NCBI GenBank assembly: GCA_003224085.1
Contig: QHYK01000081.1
Location: 1-44,799 of the forward strand
Reading direction: 5' to 3'
Source of the DNA: Acidobacteriota bacterium
GTDB taxonomy: Bacteria > Acidobacteriota > Terriglobia > Acidiferrales > UBA7541
Length of the DNA stretch: 44,799 nucleotides
A model generated the notes under the pieces. It was given only the letters and a program-made list of their open reading frames with translations. It did no database searches and was not told the origin of the DNA. How positions within the stretch are numbered: position 1 is the stretch's first letter; the number at the start of each line of letters is the position of its first letter. The position numbers and the translations under genes were made by a program. Shown here in pieces: positions 17,915 to 25,514 of the stretch.

Positions 17915-18676
17915 ATGGCTTCGAACAAAAAGTCTCTGGCCCCCCTCGAGCGCTTCACCGCCCGCGTCTCAAGCGCTGTGCCTGCTTATCAGCGCATTCA
18001 AAGCGTCATTCGCAAGCGCATCGATTCCGGCCAGTTGCAACCCGGCGACGCCGTTCCCTCGGAGCGTGACCTCGCGCGTACGCATCACGTCAGCCTCATG
18101 ACCGCGCGCCACGCGCTCATCTTCCTTGAACGCGAGGGCCTCGTCGAACGCCGCCGCGGCATCGGCACGTTCGTCGCGCCTCCGAAAATTCACTTCAACA
18201 AGCTCATGAGCTACACCGAGCAGATGGCCGCGCGCACGCTCACTGCCGCCGCGAAAGTGCTCCTTGCCAAAATCGTTAACGACGAAAGCGAAGCCGCTGC
18301 GCGCCTTTCGCTTCCGCCCAACAGCAGCATCATCAAACTCGAACGCCTCCGCCACGCTTCCGGAGAGCCGTTCGCGCTCGAGACCTGTTACCTCGACGCC
18401 GCCGAATTTCCCGGCTTGCTCGACGAGGCCATCGACCGCGAATCGCTTTTCGGCATTCTCGAGCGTGATTACAAAGTCGAACTCGGCTACGCCGACGAAG
18501 AAATTGACGCTACCGCCGCCGATCCGCGCATCGCCGAACTGCTGGCCATTCCGCGCCGCGAACCGCTTCTGCGCATTCGCCAGGTCATTTATTCAGCGAA
18601 GGGCAAGGCCGTCATGTACGTGCTGGGTTTTTACCGCTCCGACCGACACAATCTGGTGATTCGCCGGTTCCGCTAA
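17915..18676 (+). CDS. GntR family (HutC/NagR-like) transcriptional regulator with UTRA domain
   Basis: The 253-residue regulator has an N-terminal winged helix (about 22-90, with YQRIQSVIRKRIDSGQLQPG, PSERDLA and GLVERRRGIGTFV) and a C-terminal UTRA ligand domain (about 108-248, ending RSDRHNLVIRR). HutC-type GntR proteins bind small molecules such as N-acetylglucosamine-6-phosphate, glucosamine-6-phosphate or histidine-pathway intermediates. Because nagB follows 95 bp downstream, amino-sugar phosphates are the most likely effectors. ATG 17915 is chosen because AAAAGG (17901-17906) lies eight bases upstream; longer in-frame starts would translate the leader repeats. It probably controls itself, nagB and the divergent TonB receptor. 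Confidence 0.9.
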   Translation: MASNKKSLAPLERFTARVSSAVPAYQRIQSVIRKRIDSGQLQPGDAVPSERDLARTHHVSLMTARHALIFLEREGLVERRRGIGTFVAPPKIHFNKLMSYTEQMAARTLTAAAKVLLAKIVNDESEAAARLSLPPNSSIIKLERLRHASGEPFALETCYLDAAEFPGLLDEAIDRESLFGILERDYKVELGYADEEIDATAADPRIAELLAIPRREPLLRIRQVIYSAKGKAVMYVLGFYRSDRHNLVIRRFR

Positions 18677-18771
18677 GTCAGCTAAAGGGCGACGATTGGC
18701 GCTTCGGCGCATTTCTGTCGGCCCGAATTTTCCCCGGTTTCCAAAATTTCCTAATCTCGAGAGGCCTTCGC

Positions 18772-19566
18772 ATGCTGGTGATCCTGAAGCGCGACAATGA
18801 AGAAGTGAACGAACAGGCCGCGCATCTCATCGCCGGCGCCATCAAGAAAAAACCGTCACTTGTTCTCGGCCTCGCCACCGGCAACACCATGGTCGGCCTC
18901 TACAAACATCTCGTGCGCCTCTACCGGGCAGGCTCGCTCGATTTCTCGCAGGTCACGACCTTCAACCTCGACGAATATCTCGGCCTGCCTGCCTCACATC
19001 CGCAAAGCTTTCATCATTTCATGCAGGAAAATTTCTTTCGCCATGTCAACGTGCCGCCGCGCAATATTCATATTCCCGACGGCAGCGTTCGCGGCGACTA
19101 CGACGCCTACTGCGTCTCTTACGAGCACTCGATTCGCTTCGCCGGCGGCATTGACCTACAACTTCTGGGCATCGGCCGCAACGGGCACATCGGCTTCAAC
19201 GAGCCCACTTCCAGCCTGGCTTCGCGCACGCGGCTTAAAGTCTTGAGCCGCGAAACGCTTGACGACAACTCTAAATTCTTCGGCCCCGGCGAAGAGAGCC
19301 CGCGCTGTGCCATCACCATGGGCATCGGCACGATTCTCGAGGCGCGCAAAATTCTTTTGCTCGCCACTGGCGACTCCAAAGCCGCGGCCGTCGCTAAGTC
19401 CATCGAAGGCCCCATTACCTGCGCCGTGTCCGCTTCAGCGTTGCAACTTCATCCGGATGTGACTTTTCTTCTCGACGAGCTCGCCGGCGCGCAGCTCACG
19501 CAGCGCGATTATTACCATCGCGTCCTCGAAATGACCGCCCTCCTCACACCCAACCGCCTCTCCTGA
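18772..19566 (+). CDS. nagB: Glucosamine-6-phosphate deaminase
   Basis: The 264-residue enzyme converts glucosamine-6-phosphate to fructose-6-phosphate and ammonia. It shows the sugar-isomerase fold motifs GLATGNT (phosphate loop, about 33-39), FNLDEYLGL (Asp67, matching the general base of the E. coli enzyme) and GIGRNGHIGFNEP (His139, Glu144). Asn137 stands where E. coli has aspartate, which is also the case in Bacillus-type NagB, so activity is expected. A GAGAGG sequence precedes the ATG. No nagA or transporter gene lies in the window. It is probably cotranscribed with the upstream GntR gene. Confidence 0.93.
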   Translation: MLVILKRDNEEVNEQAAHLIAGAIKKKPSLVLGLATGNTMVGLYKHLVRLYRAGSLDFSQVTTFNLDEYLGLPASHPQSFHHFMQENFFRHVNVPPRNIHIPDGSVRGDYDAYCVSYEHSIRFAGGIDLQLLGIGRNGHIGFNEPTSSLASRTRLKVLSRETLDDNSKFFGPGEESPRCAITMGIGTILEARKILLLATGDSKAAAVAKSIEGPITCAVSASALQLHPDVTFLLDELAGAQLTQRDYYHRVLEMTALLTPNRLS

Positions 19567-19693
19567 GAATCGAAACACGAAATTCGAAAATGGAAATCCA
19601 AAAATGAAAGTCGAAAATCGAAACTCGAAAATCAACCACGATTCTCTCACTTTTCGAACTTGAGTTTCGCTATTTCACTCGCTAGCCACAACG

Positions 19694-19775
19694 TGTCATT
19701 TCATTTCGACCGCAGCGACGGCGTATTGTGCCGTTCCGGAGTGGAGAAATCTCTCTTCGAATTCCGAATTTCGCG
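19694..19775. repeat. Dispersed intergenic repeat, copy 2 (TTTCGACCG family)
   Basis: This is the diverged partner of 7119-7190, sharing TCATTTCGACCG, a GCCGT-x-CCGG centre, GTGGAGAAATCTCTC and the following TCGAATTCCGAATTTCG tail. Both copies sit between genes and are flanked by TTTCGA-type simple tracts. Confidence 0.65.
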
Positions 19776-19856
19776 TTGCGAGTCTCGAACCGCCATCTCG
19801 CTGCTCCATTTTTACCGCGAGTCTTCATTTTCAATTTTCCCGTTTCCCTTTTCCGC

Positions 19857-19862
19857 TAAAAT
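19857..19862 (+). promoter_or_regulatory. -10 element next to the start of the siroheme gene
   Basis: TAAAAT matches five of six consensus bases and ends six bases before the GTG at 19869, the expected distance from a -10 to the first transcribed base. The mRNA may thus begin at the start codon. No good -35 is seen. Confidence 0.4.
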
Positions 19863-19868
19863 AGGGTC

Positions 19869-20507
19869 GTGCAACCTGCTCCCCAAAAGGCCCCTGCCCC
19901 GAGCCTTTTCCCCATGTTCCTCAAGCTCGAGGGCCGGCGCTGCCTTGTCGTCGGCGCAGGCGAAGTCGCCGAATCCAAAATCGCCGGCCTGCTCGACGCC
20001 GCGGCCAGAGTCCGCGTCGTCGCGCCCGAAGCCACCCCGCAAATCGAATCCTGGGCCAAAAGCGGCCAGATCGAATGGCTCGCGCGGTCCTGCGAGCCTT
20101 CCGACCTCGACGGCATGTTTCTCGTCGTCGCCGCGACGAGCTCGCACGAACTGCACGAGAACATTCACGGCGAAGCCCACCGCCGCGGCGTCCTGTGCAA
20201 CGTCGTGGACGTGCCCGAGCTTTGCGATTTCTATTACCCCGCCGTAGCGAAGCGCGGCGCGCTGCAAATCGCCCTCTCCACCTCCGGCCAGAGCCCAGCG
20301 CTGGCTCAGCGCCTCCGCAAAGAACTCGAAGAGCAGTTCGGCCCGGAATACGAAGCCTGGCTCCAGCAACTCGGCGAGGAGCGTGAGAAACTGTTCGCCG
20401 CCAACATGCATCCTGAGGAGCGCAAGCGCCTCCTGCACGATCTCGCCAGCGCCGACTCCTTCAAATCCTTCCTCCGCAAGCGCAAACCCAAGCGCGCCAA
20501 GAAGTGA
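19869..20507 (+). CDS. Precorrin-2 dehydrogenase/sirohydrochlorin ferrochelatase domain protein (siroheme synthase N-terminal type)
   Basis: The 212-residue protein resembles Met8p and the N-terminal half of CysG, which oxidise precorrin-2 with NAD and insert iron to make siroheme. Visible motifs are the NAD-binding loop GAGEVAESK (about 29-37), VAATSSHELHENI, the NVVDVPELCDFYYPA block that contains the catalytic-region aspartate, and LSTSGQSPALAQRLR. The uroporphyrinogen methyltransferase half is absent, so a separate cobA/hem gene is expected elsewhere. GTG 19869 is taken as start because a TAAAAT lies six bases before it; ATG at 19914 (MFLKLEG) is the alternative and would keep the whole fold. 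Confidence 0.88.
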   Translation: MQPAPQKAPAPSLFPMFLKLEGRRCLVVGAGEVAESKIAGLLDAAARVRVVAPEATPQIESWAKSGQIEWLARSCEPSDLDGMFLVVAATSSHELHENIHGEAHRRGVLCNVVDVPELCDFYYPAVAKRGALQIALSTSGQSPALAQRLRKELEEQFGPEYEAWLQQLGEEREKLFAANMHPEERKRLLHDLASADSFKSFLRKRKPKRAKK

Positions 20508-20784
20508 TGCAACGTGCAACGCCGGTGCCATTCCCTGGTAGGGGCGCGTTTGCGCAAAAGGTCACCAAACAACGCTGCCTCCAAGCTCCTTTTTTGAATT
20601 TGGGCAGAAAACGGTGCGGTGGCCGCACTTTCGGGAAACTCGGTTCGCATTACAGGCAGATCTAGACCTCTTAAATCCATTGCAGAAAGGAGCAAAGCCT
20701 TACAACAGTACTATTGCTCCTTGCGACGGCGAGGCGTTACACTGAGCCCCATTCACCAGCCCAAAAAACCCATGAGGTAAAGTT
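20508..20784. other. Intergenic region with an inverted repeat
   Basis: No gene is supported. The region contains the nine-base inverted repeat AAGGAGCAA (20687-20695) and TTGCTCCTT (20714-20722) around an 18-base loop, about 60 bases before the next gene. It has no T tract, so it is not an ordinary terminator. Confidence 0.45.
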
Positions 20785-21234
20785 ATGTCCTGGACAGGGC
20801 TGGTTTATATCTTTGCTGGTCTGTTCGGCTTTTTTTACGTGCTGCCGAAGGCTTTCTGGTTGATAGCGGATGCGGTTCATCGGTACATCCATTCTGGTGC
20901 TCCCGGTCCGATGCCGACCGAGGAGCAACATCTCCACAAAACGCAAAAGGCCGTCGTAGCGTTTGAGGCCGCGGCGACGTTTAAAGCAGATGCAAAGCCG
21001 AGGCAAAGGGAGCGCGGCGGTGCAGTGCCAGAACAGAAACGAAACACTTCTGCAAGTTCTTACAGAAGCGAGGCAAAAGGGCAGCGGGGCAAAGCAACAA
21101 GCGCTAACCGCCAATACGTCTCCGAGATGAAACGTATAGCGGAAAAGATGCCCGAGCTAATACCCAGGATACTCTCTGGGGAAGTAAACATGTTGCGAGC
21201 CCTGAAAAAGCCGCGCTTCAAGCAAGCCGGATAG
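20785..21234 (+). CDS. Small membrane-anchored hypothetical protein
   Basis: The 149-residue product has a hydrophobic N-terminus (about 5-30) that can form one or two membrane segments, then a highly charged, probably disordered middle rich in Lys, Arg, Ser and Gln (about 50-115) and a helical C-terminus (YVSEMKRIAEKMPELIPRIL). GAGGTAAAG precedes the ATG at a good distance. I recognise no family. The basic tail would face the cytoplasm if the first segment is an uncleaved anchor. Codon use is similar to its neighbours. Confidence 0.6.
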   Translation: MSWTGLVYIFAGLFGFFYVLPKAFWLIADAVHRYIHSGAPGPMPTEEQHLHKTQKAVVAFEAAATFKADAKPRQRERGGAVPEQKRNTSASSYRSEAKGQRGKATSANRQYVSEMKRIAEKMPELIPRILSGEVNMLRALKKPRFKQAG

Positions 21235-21534
21235 CGGCACGTGGCCTCCCCGATGTCGCGTCTATTAACGGGACGTCGGCTATTTTGTTCGAAAACGAAA
21301 TACCCGCGATGCGCTCGAGCGAATGGGTGCCCATGCGCCGATTTTTCGTGTGGGCTTTTGACTCTTCCCTTGCGCGCCGCTAACCCGTAGGCCTTCTGCC
21401 TTGGCGTTCCCTGTTCTCCAACCGTGCGGACAGCCGGACGGAAACTGCCCTTCAGAACAGGTGGCAGGTGTGTTTCAAGGCGGTACGCTGCGAATCACAG
21501 CCCTGTTATTAGGGTTAAGGTTTTGGGAGGCGTG
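21235..21534. other. Intergenic region without recognised features
   Basis: About 300 bp hold no plausible gene. A short in-frame extension of the downstream gene to 21424 exists, but it lacks a ribosome-binding site and adds a non-hydrophobic basic stretch before a good signal peptide. Confidence 0.4.
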
Positions 21535-22156
21535 ATGCGCAGCCCCAAGGTTTTGCATGTCTCAACATTTCGCGCTCGGCCGGACTTGGCAGTATCTGCG
21601 TTACCTACATTGGCCCTGCTTGCACTGCTTGCTCTGATGCTTTTGGCTTGGCCGCTGACGGCAAACGCGCAAGCGCACTCCGGAAGAGGAAGAAGCGGCA
21701 AAGCAAAAAGGCGCGGAGCTGCTGAAGAATTCGCCGTACAAAGACAATTTCCGCAGCACGCAACTCTTCCTGCAGGCGGTCAGGGACCGGTCGAAGGAAA
21801 TTCCGAACTTGATTAGCCCGCACCTGGGCGACCGCGTTTCGGCAAGCTTGACAGTGGCGTCGGCGGTCGGCGCGACTGCCGCGCTGCCGCTTGGTGGACG
21901 CAGCAAAGTCGACGCGTGGAACGATCAGCTGCGCCTGCTCAAGTCCAAGCCCGTGGGGATCGTGGGCGAGGCAGAGAATACGCCGTTCCAAATTACGCCG
22001 TTCATGTTTTACCTGACGCGCGTGGCGGACAGCTCATCTGCGGGGCCGATGCTTACGGCCGGCGCGGATCCCGAAAAGATGGATAATCCGCCAAAACCGC
22101 AAATGAGTCAGGAGCCGCTGCCGGGCCTGCCCGGGCCGGATCCACAAAAGCCGTAA
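21535..22156 (+). pseudogene. Secreted protein gene interrupted by a frameshift
   Basis: An ATG with GGGAGG at 21525-21530 starts a signal peptide (hydrophobic core LALLALLALMLLAWP, cleavage near ANA, codons to about 21669). After that point the first frame becomes Gly/Arg-rich and stops near 21816. A second frame, open from 21659 to 22156, reads as a normal charged, helical protein (TPEEEEAAKQKGAELL, then FRSTQLFLQAVRDRSKEIPN, and a Pro-rich end PLPGLPGPDPQKP). Joining them needs one frame change within about 21661-21690. The joined product would be about 205 residues. It may be a true mutation, a sequencing or assembly error, or recoding; the family is not recognised. Confidence 0.65.
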
Positions 22157-22352
22157 CGGTCTAAATCCTTGCGAGCCTTTGTACTTTGGAACCCTGGGAC
22201 CTCGGGAACTTGGAGAGGAAGACCGAAAATTGCGAATCGGATGTGAAGAGCGCGCCGATAGGGACTTCATCCTTTGCAAGTCAGGTTCGCTGGATTTATG
22301 GTGAAACCGACCTTCGGTAACGCCTGGGGATGCAGAAAGGTTCGATGACCGA

Positions 22353-22730
22353 TTAGTAGGCCATGGGGCCGACTTCTTTTTCCACTTCCGTGGTGTCAAC
22401 CATAACGATGGCGTCCCAGGGGCAGCCATCGAGGAAGCAGCCGTCAGGACCCTTGCTGAGGCACTTCTTGCAGCCGATACAGAGAATCGGGTCGATTTGA
22501 ATGCGGCCGAACGGAGGGTGGTCCTCGTCGGGAACCCAGAACATGCAGTCTTCGACCGGACAGTACTCGACGCAGGCGGGCGAGCCGGCGCAACCCGTGC
22601 AGCATTCAGTGATGACGGCAAGTTCTTTGGGCTTTTTTTTGCGCGCCGTGGTGATGCCTTTCGAACGGGGTTCGTGCTTCAGTTCGTCAGAGACCATCCC
22701 CGGCGCTTTCACTTCCGTAGGAGGGGCCAT
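22353..22730 (-). CDS. Ferredoxin-like protein with two 4Fe-4S cluster motifs
   Basis: The 125-residue protein has a 40-residue basic N-terminal extension and then a bacterial dicluster ferredoxin region. Cysteines 44, 47, 53 and 57 (the last followed by Pro) and Cys84, 87, 90 and 103 (the last followed by Pro) can bind the clusters, with extra Cys43, 62 and 98. The spacing in the second motif is longer than the classical one. Such proteins carry low-potential electrons; the partner is not evident. ATG 22730 is chosen since a perfect TATAAT lies seven bases before it and longer frames run back into the kdpD gene. It is in the same direction as the kdpD N-terminal gene upstream. Confidence 0.85.
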   Translation of the reverse strand: MAPPTEVKAPGMVSDELKHEPRSKGITTARKKKPKELAVITECCTGCAGSPACVEYCPVEDCMFWVPDEDHPPFGRIQIDPILCIGCKKCLSKGPDGCFLDGCPWDAIVMVDTTEVEKEVGPMAY

Positions 22731-22737
22731 AAGGCCG

Positions 22738-22743
22738 ATTATA
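22738..22743 (-). promoter_or_regulatory. -10 element next to the start of the ferredoxin gene
   Basis: On the minus strand a perfect TATAAT ends seven bases before the ATG at 22730, and there is no Shine-Dalgarno sequence. This suggests a leaderless mRNA. The -35 is not conserved. Confidence 0.45.
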
Positions 22744-22857
22744 CATTGATTTGAGGAATAGGAAAGCGGCGGGCGGGAGACCATTTCGACCAGAGCAATG
22801 TGGCGGTGGTAGTTGTGGGGGCGAGCATTCGAATGCCCGCACAAGAGCTGCCTGCCG

Positions 22858-23991
22858 TCAGTCTTCGGTCTCCTGGGTAACGATGTGCACGTCGACGGCA
22901 GGAGACTCGCGCAGGAAGCGGTGCACGGCAGACAGATAGAGGTATTTCCGCCAATCGCGAACAGGTGCGCGGCCAAAGATGACCTGGGTAATGTGTTTCG
23001 AACGCACAAAATCGGCCACTGCGTCGGCGACACTCTTCCCTTTCAGGCGAACGACCTCTGCGCCCAAGCTTTCTGCGAAGCGCAAGTTGGCCGCAAGTCC
23101 AGTCGGGTTGTCCTCCCGGTGGATAGGGCCGAATTCGCGGTCGACATGAACGACGTACAGCTCTGCATCCATGCGGCGCGCCATTCTGGCGCCGCGAGCG
23201 ATGAGGTATTGTCCAGCAGGATTCGCGGAGATGCACACGGCCATGCGCTCGCGCACTCCCCAATTCTTTCGAATGTCCTGCGCCTCCATGTAAGATTCGA
23301 GGCTGCGGTCCACCTGCTCGGCGACTTGGCGCAACGCGAGCTCGCGGAGAGCGATTAAGTTGCCGCGACGAAAAAAATTTTTCAGCGAGCGCTCGACTTT
23401 TTCCGTGCTGTAGACGTCGCCACGCTTCATGCGCGCGTACAGAGCCTCCGGGGTGAGGTCAACCATGACGGTTTCCGAGGCGGTGAGCGGTAACCAGTCA
23501 GGAACGGTTTCGCGCACGGTGATTCCTGTAATGGAGCGCACCACTGGCGCGAGGCTCTCGATGTGCTGGATGTTCAGCGTGGAGAGTACGTCGATATTGG
23601 CGGCTAGAATTTCTTGAACGTCTTCGTAGCGCTTGCGGTGTTTGCTGCCGGGGATGTTGGTGTGGGCGAGTTCGTCGACTAACACGACACCGGGGTGGCG
23701 CGCGAGAATCGCGTCAACGTCCATTTCCTCGAAAATCGTGCCTTTGTATTCGATTTTCTTGCGCGGGACGATTTCCAATTGTTGCGCAAGCTCTTCGATG
23801 CCCTGGCGGCCATGCGATTCCACCACGCCGATGACCACGTCTTCGCCGCGGCTGCGGCGGCGTAAGGCTTCGCTGAGCATGCTGAAGGTTTTTCCGACGC
23901 CGGGAGCGTAGCCGAGGAAAAGCTTGAAGACGCCGCGCGTTTTTTGCGGCGGGGAGACAACCTCGAGCCATTCTTCAGGTTTTTTTTGCAA
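22858..23991 (-). CDS. kdpD: KdpD N-terminal sensor protein (KdpD and USP domains only)
   Basis: The 377-residue protein matches the cytoplasmic N-terminal half of the potassium sensor KdpD: a P-loop domain (Walker A GYAPGVGKT at 27-35, Walker B LVDELAH at 104-110, followed by TNIPGSKHRKRYEDV) and a universal-stress-protein domain (about 250-372). It ends exactly where KdpD would enter its four membrane segments. The remaining half is encoded by the divergent gene starting at 24036; 377 plus 492 residues make 869, close to a complete KdpD. It starts at TTG 23991 with GGTAGGT upstream. Stand-alone KdpD N-domains are known from cyanobacteria and Deinococcus. It probably senses nucleotide or potassium state and acts on the kinase in trans. 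Confidence 0.92.
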   Translation of the reverse strand: MQKKPEEWLEVVSPPQKTRGVFKLFLGYAPGVGKTFSMLSEALRRRSRGEDVVIGVVESHGRQGIEELAQQLEIVPRKKIEYKGTIFEEMDVDAILARHPGVVLVDELAHTNIPGSKHRKRYEDVQEILAANIDVLSTLNIQHIESLAPVVRSITGITVRETVPDWLPLTASETVMVDLTPEALYARMKRGDVYSTEKVERSLKNFFRRGNLIALRELALRQVAEQVDRSLESYMEAQDIRKNWGVRERMAVCISANPAGQYLIARGARMARRMDAELYVVHVDREFGPIHREDNPTGLAANLRFAESLGAEVVRLKGKSVADAVADFVRSKHITQVIFGRAPVRDWRKYLYLSAVHRFLRESPAVDVHIVTQETED

Positions 23992-24023
23992 GGCTATTTA
24001 CCTACCCGATTGGCGGCCTGGGC

Positions 24024-24029
24024 TAGAAT
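24024..24029 (+). promoter_or_regulatory. -10 element next to the start of the kdp histidine kinase gene
   Basis: TAGAAT (five of six consensus bases) ends six bases before the ATG at 24036. The two divergent kdpD halves are only 44 bp apart, and no Shine-Dalgarno sequence precedes this ATG, so a leaderless transcript is plausible. Confidence 0.45.
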
Positions 24030-24035
24030 GTACCC

Positions 24036-25514
24036 ATGCAGAGATTTCTCGGCGGACGCGTCATGGGAGTGGCGGTGTCCCTGGTCGTGGTCGCGGGCAT
24101 TGTTCTTCTTTATCGTCACGTTTTAAAAGTAAACCAAACCACGGTCGCATTGTCGTTTCTCCTGGCCATTTTAGCAGTTTCGGCAGTGTGGGGAATCGTG
24201 GTTTCGGCTTTCATGTCTGTGGCGGCCATGCTGGCGTTCAACTATTACTTTCTTCCTCCGGTGGGCACGTTGACCATTGCGGATCCGCAAAATTGGGTGG
24301 CGTTGTTCGCGTTTCTGGTCACTTCGATTACCGGGAGCCAGCTTTCTTCGCGCATTCGAAAAGAGGCTGACGAAGCGCACCAGCGACGGCGCGAAGTGGA
24401 GCGTTTGTACAGCTTCAGCAGGCAATTATTGGGAGAAGGCAACGTCATTCAATTGATGAACGCGATTCCCGACTATATCGTGGAGAGCTTCGAGGCAGGC
24501 GCAGCTGAGCTTTTTCTTCCGCAGAAAGACAAGTTTTATCGCTCTGGATTCGGCGCCGCGCATCTCGATGAGAAGAAGATGAAATTGGCCTACGTGAACG
24601 ACGAGCAAACGATAGACGCGAAGCATGCCGAGTATTTCATTCCAGTGCGGCTGGGAGTGCGTCCGATAGCGAGCTTGGGAATTTCCGGAGCACAGCTTTC
24701 ACGACAGACCGTGGAAGCGCTGGGCAGGCTCGTGGCGATTGCCATCGAAAGAGCGCGGGCCGTGGAACAACTCGGGCAAACCGAGGCGGAGAGACAAGGC
24801 GAGCGGCTGAAATCCGCGCTGCTCGATTCCATCACGCATGACTTTCGAACGCCATTGACTTCGATGAAAGCAGCAGTCACCGGCCTTCTAACGTCATCGA
24901 ACTTGGGTTCCGCGCAGGCGCGTGAGCTTCTAACCATCATCAATGAAGAGTGCGACCGGCTGAATCATCTCGTCGAGGAGGCGGGAGAAATGGCCAAGCT
25001 GGAGGCAGGTGAGGTGCAGTTGGACCTGGTTCCAGCGCCGGTCGAGGAGATCATTGATGCCGCCCTGGGGCATTGCAAGAGCGCGCTGGCCGGGCGGCGC
25101 GTGAACGTGCGAGTCGCTGATGGACTGCCGCCGGTGCGAGCTGATTTGGAACGTGCAAAAGAGGCGCTTGTGCAGCTGATCGAGAATGCGAATCTTTATT
25201 CGCCCAAAGAGGAGCCCATTACGATTACTGCGGAACTTACTGGCGAGGCCGTGACCATCAGCGTCGCGGACCGCGGCCCGGGGATTGACGATTTTGAACA
25301 GACAATGATTTTTGACAAATTCTACCGGGGAAAGGATCAGCGGTATCTTGTTCGCGGCACCGGAATGGGCTTGCCAATCGCTAAGGCGATTATTGAAGCG
25401 CAGAAGGGCAGCATTAGCGTCACAAGCCAGTTGGGGCATGGCTCGGTGTTTTCGTTTACGCTGCCTGTGGAGCATCTTCAACCCGTGGACTATGCCAGGA
25501 AAGATGCTCCATGA
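24036..25514 (+). CDS. KdpD-type sensor histidine kinase lacking the N-terminal sensor domains
   Basis: The 492-residue kinase equals the C-terminal half of KdpD. It has DUF4118 membrane segments (about 11-26, 36-58, 58-75 and 86-102), a basic stretch after the last segment (SSRIRKE), a GAF-like domain (about 120-245), a HisKA domain with His268 in SITHDFRTP and an HATPase domain (N box LIENANLYSP, DRGPGID, GTGMGLPIAK). It should phosphorylate KdpE, whose gene overlaps its stop by four bases. Because the P-loop/USP half is encoded separately and divergently, signal input must come in trans or be lost. Length of the membrane and kinase part matches other KdpD proteins. Confidence 0.92.
   Translation: MQRFLGGRVMGVAVSLVVVAGIVLLYRHVLKVNQTTVALSFLLAILAVSAVWGIVVSAFMSVAAMLAFNYYFLPPVGTLTIADPQNWVALFAFLVTSITGSQLSSRIRKEADEAHQRRREVERLYSFSRQLLGEGNVIQLMNAIPDYIVESFEAGAAELFLPQKDKFYRSGFGAAHLDEKKMKLAYVNDEQTIDAKHAEYFIPVRLGVRPIASLGISGAQLSRQTVEALGRLVAIAIERARAVEQLGQTEAERQGERLKSALLDSITHDFRTPLTSMKAAVTGLLTSSNLGSAQARELLTIINEECDRLNHLVEEAGEMAKLEAGEVQLDLVPAPVEEIIDAALGHCKSALAGRRVNVRVADGLPPVRADLERAKEALVQLIENANLYSPKEEPITITAELTGEAVTISVADRGPGIDDFEQTMIFDKFYRGKDQRYLVRGTGMGLPIAKAIIEAQKGSISVTSQLGHGSVFSFTLPVEHLQPVDYARKDAP

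Larger units (their letters stand above)
19567..19868. other. Intergenic region with simple TTTCGA-type tracts
   Basis: Between nagB and the siroheme gene the first 95 bp consist largely of short purine-rich words such as GAAAATCGAAA and their complements. This is followed by the dispersed repeat copy at 19694-19775 and a second T/C-rich tract. No coding region is supported. The last bases contain the TAAAAT element described separately. Confidence 0.6.

Noticed and set aside
19160-19210. Asn137 in place of the aspartate of E. coli NagB as a sign of an inactive enzyme
   Set aside because: The GxGxNGHIGFNEP form is normal in Bacillus-type NagB enzymes, so the residue is a family variant.
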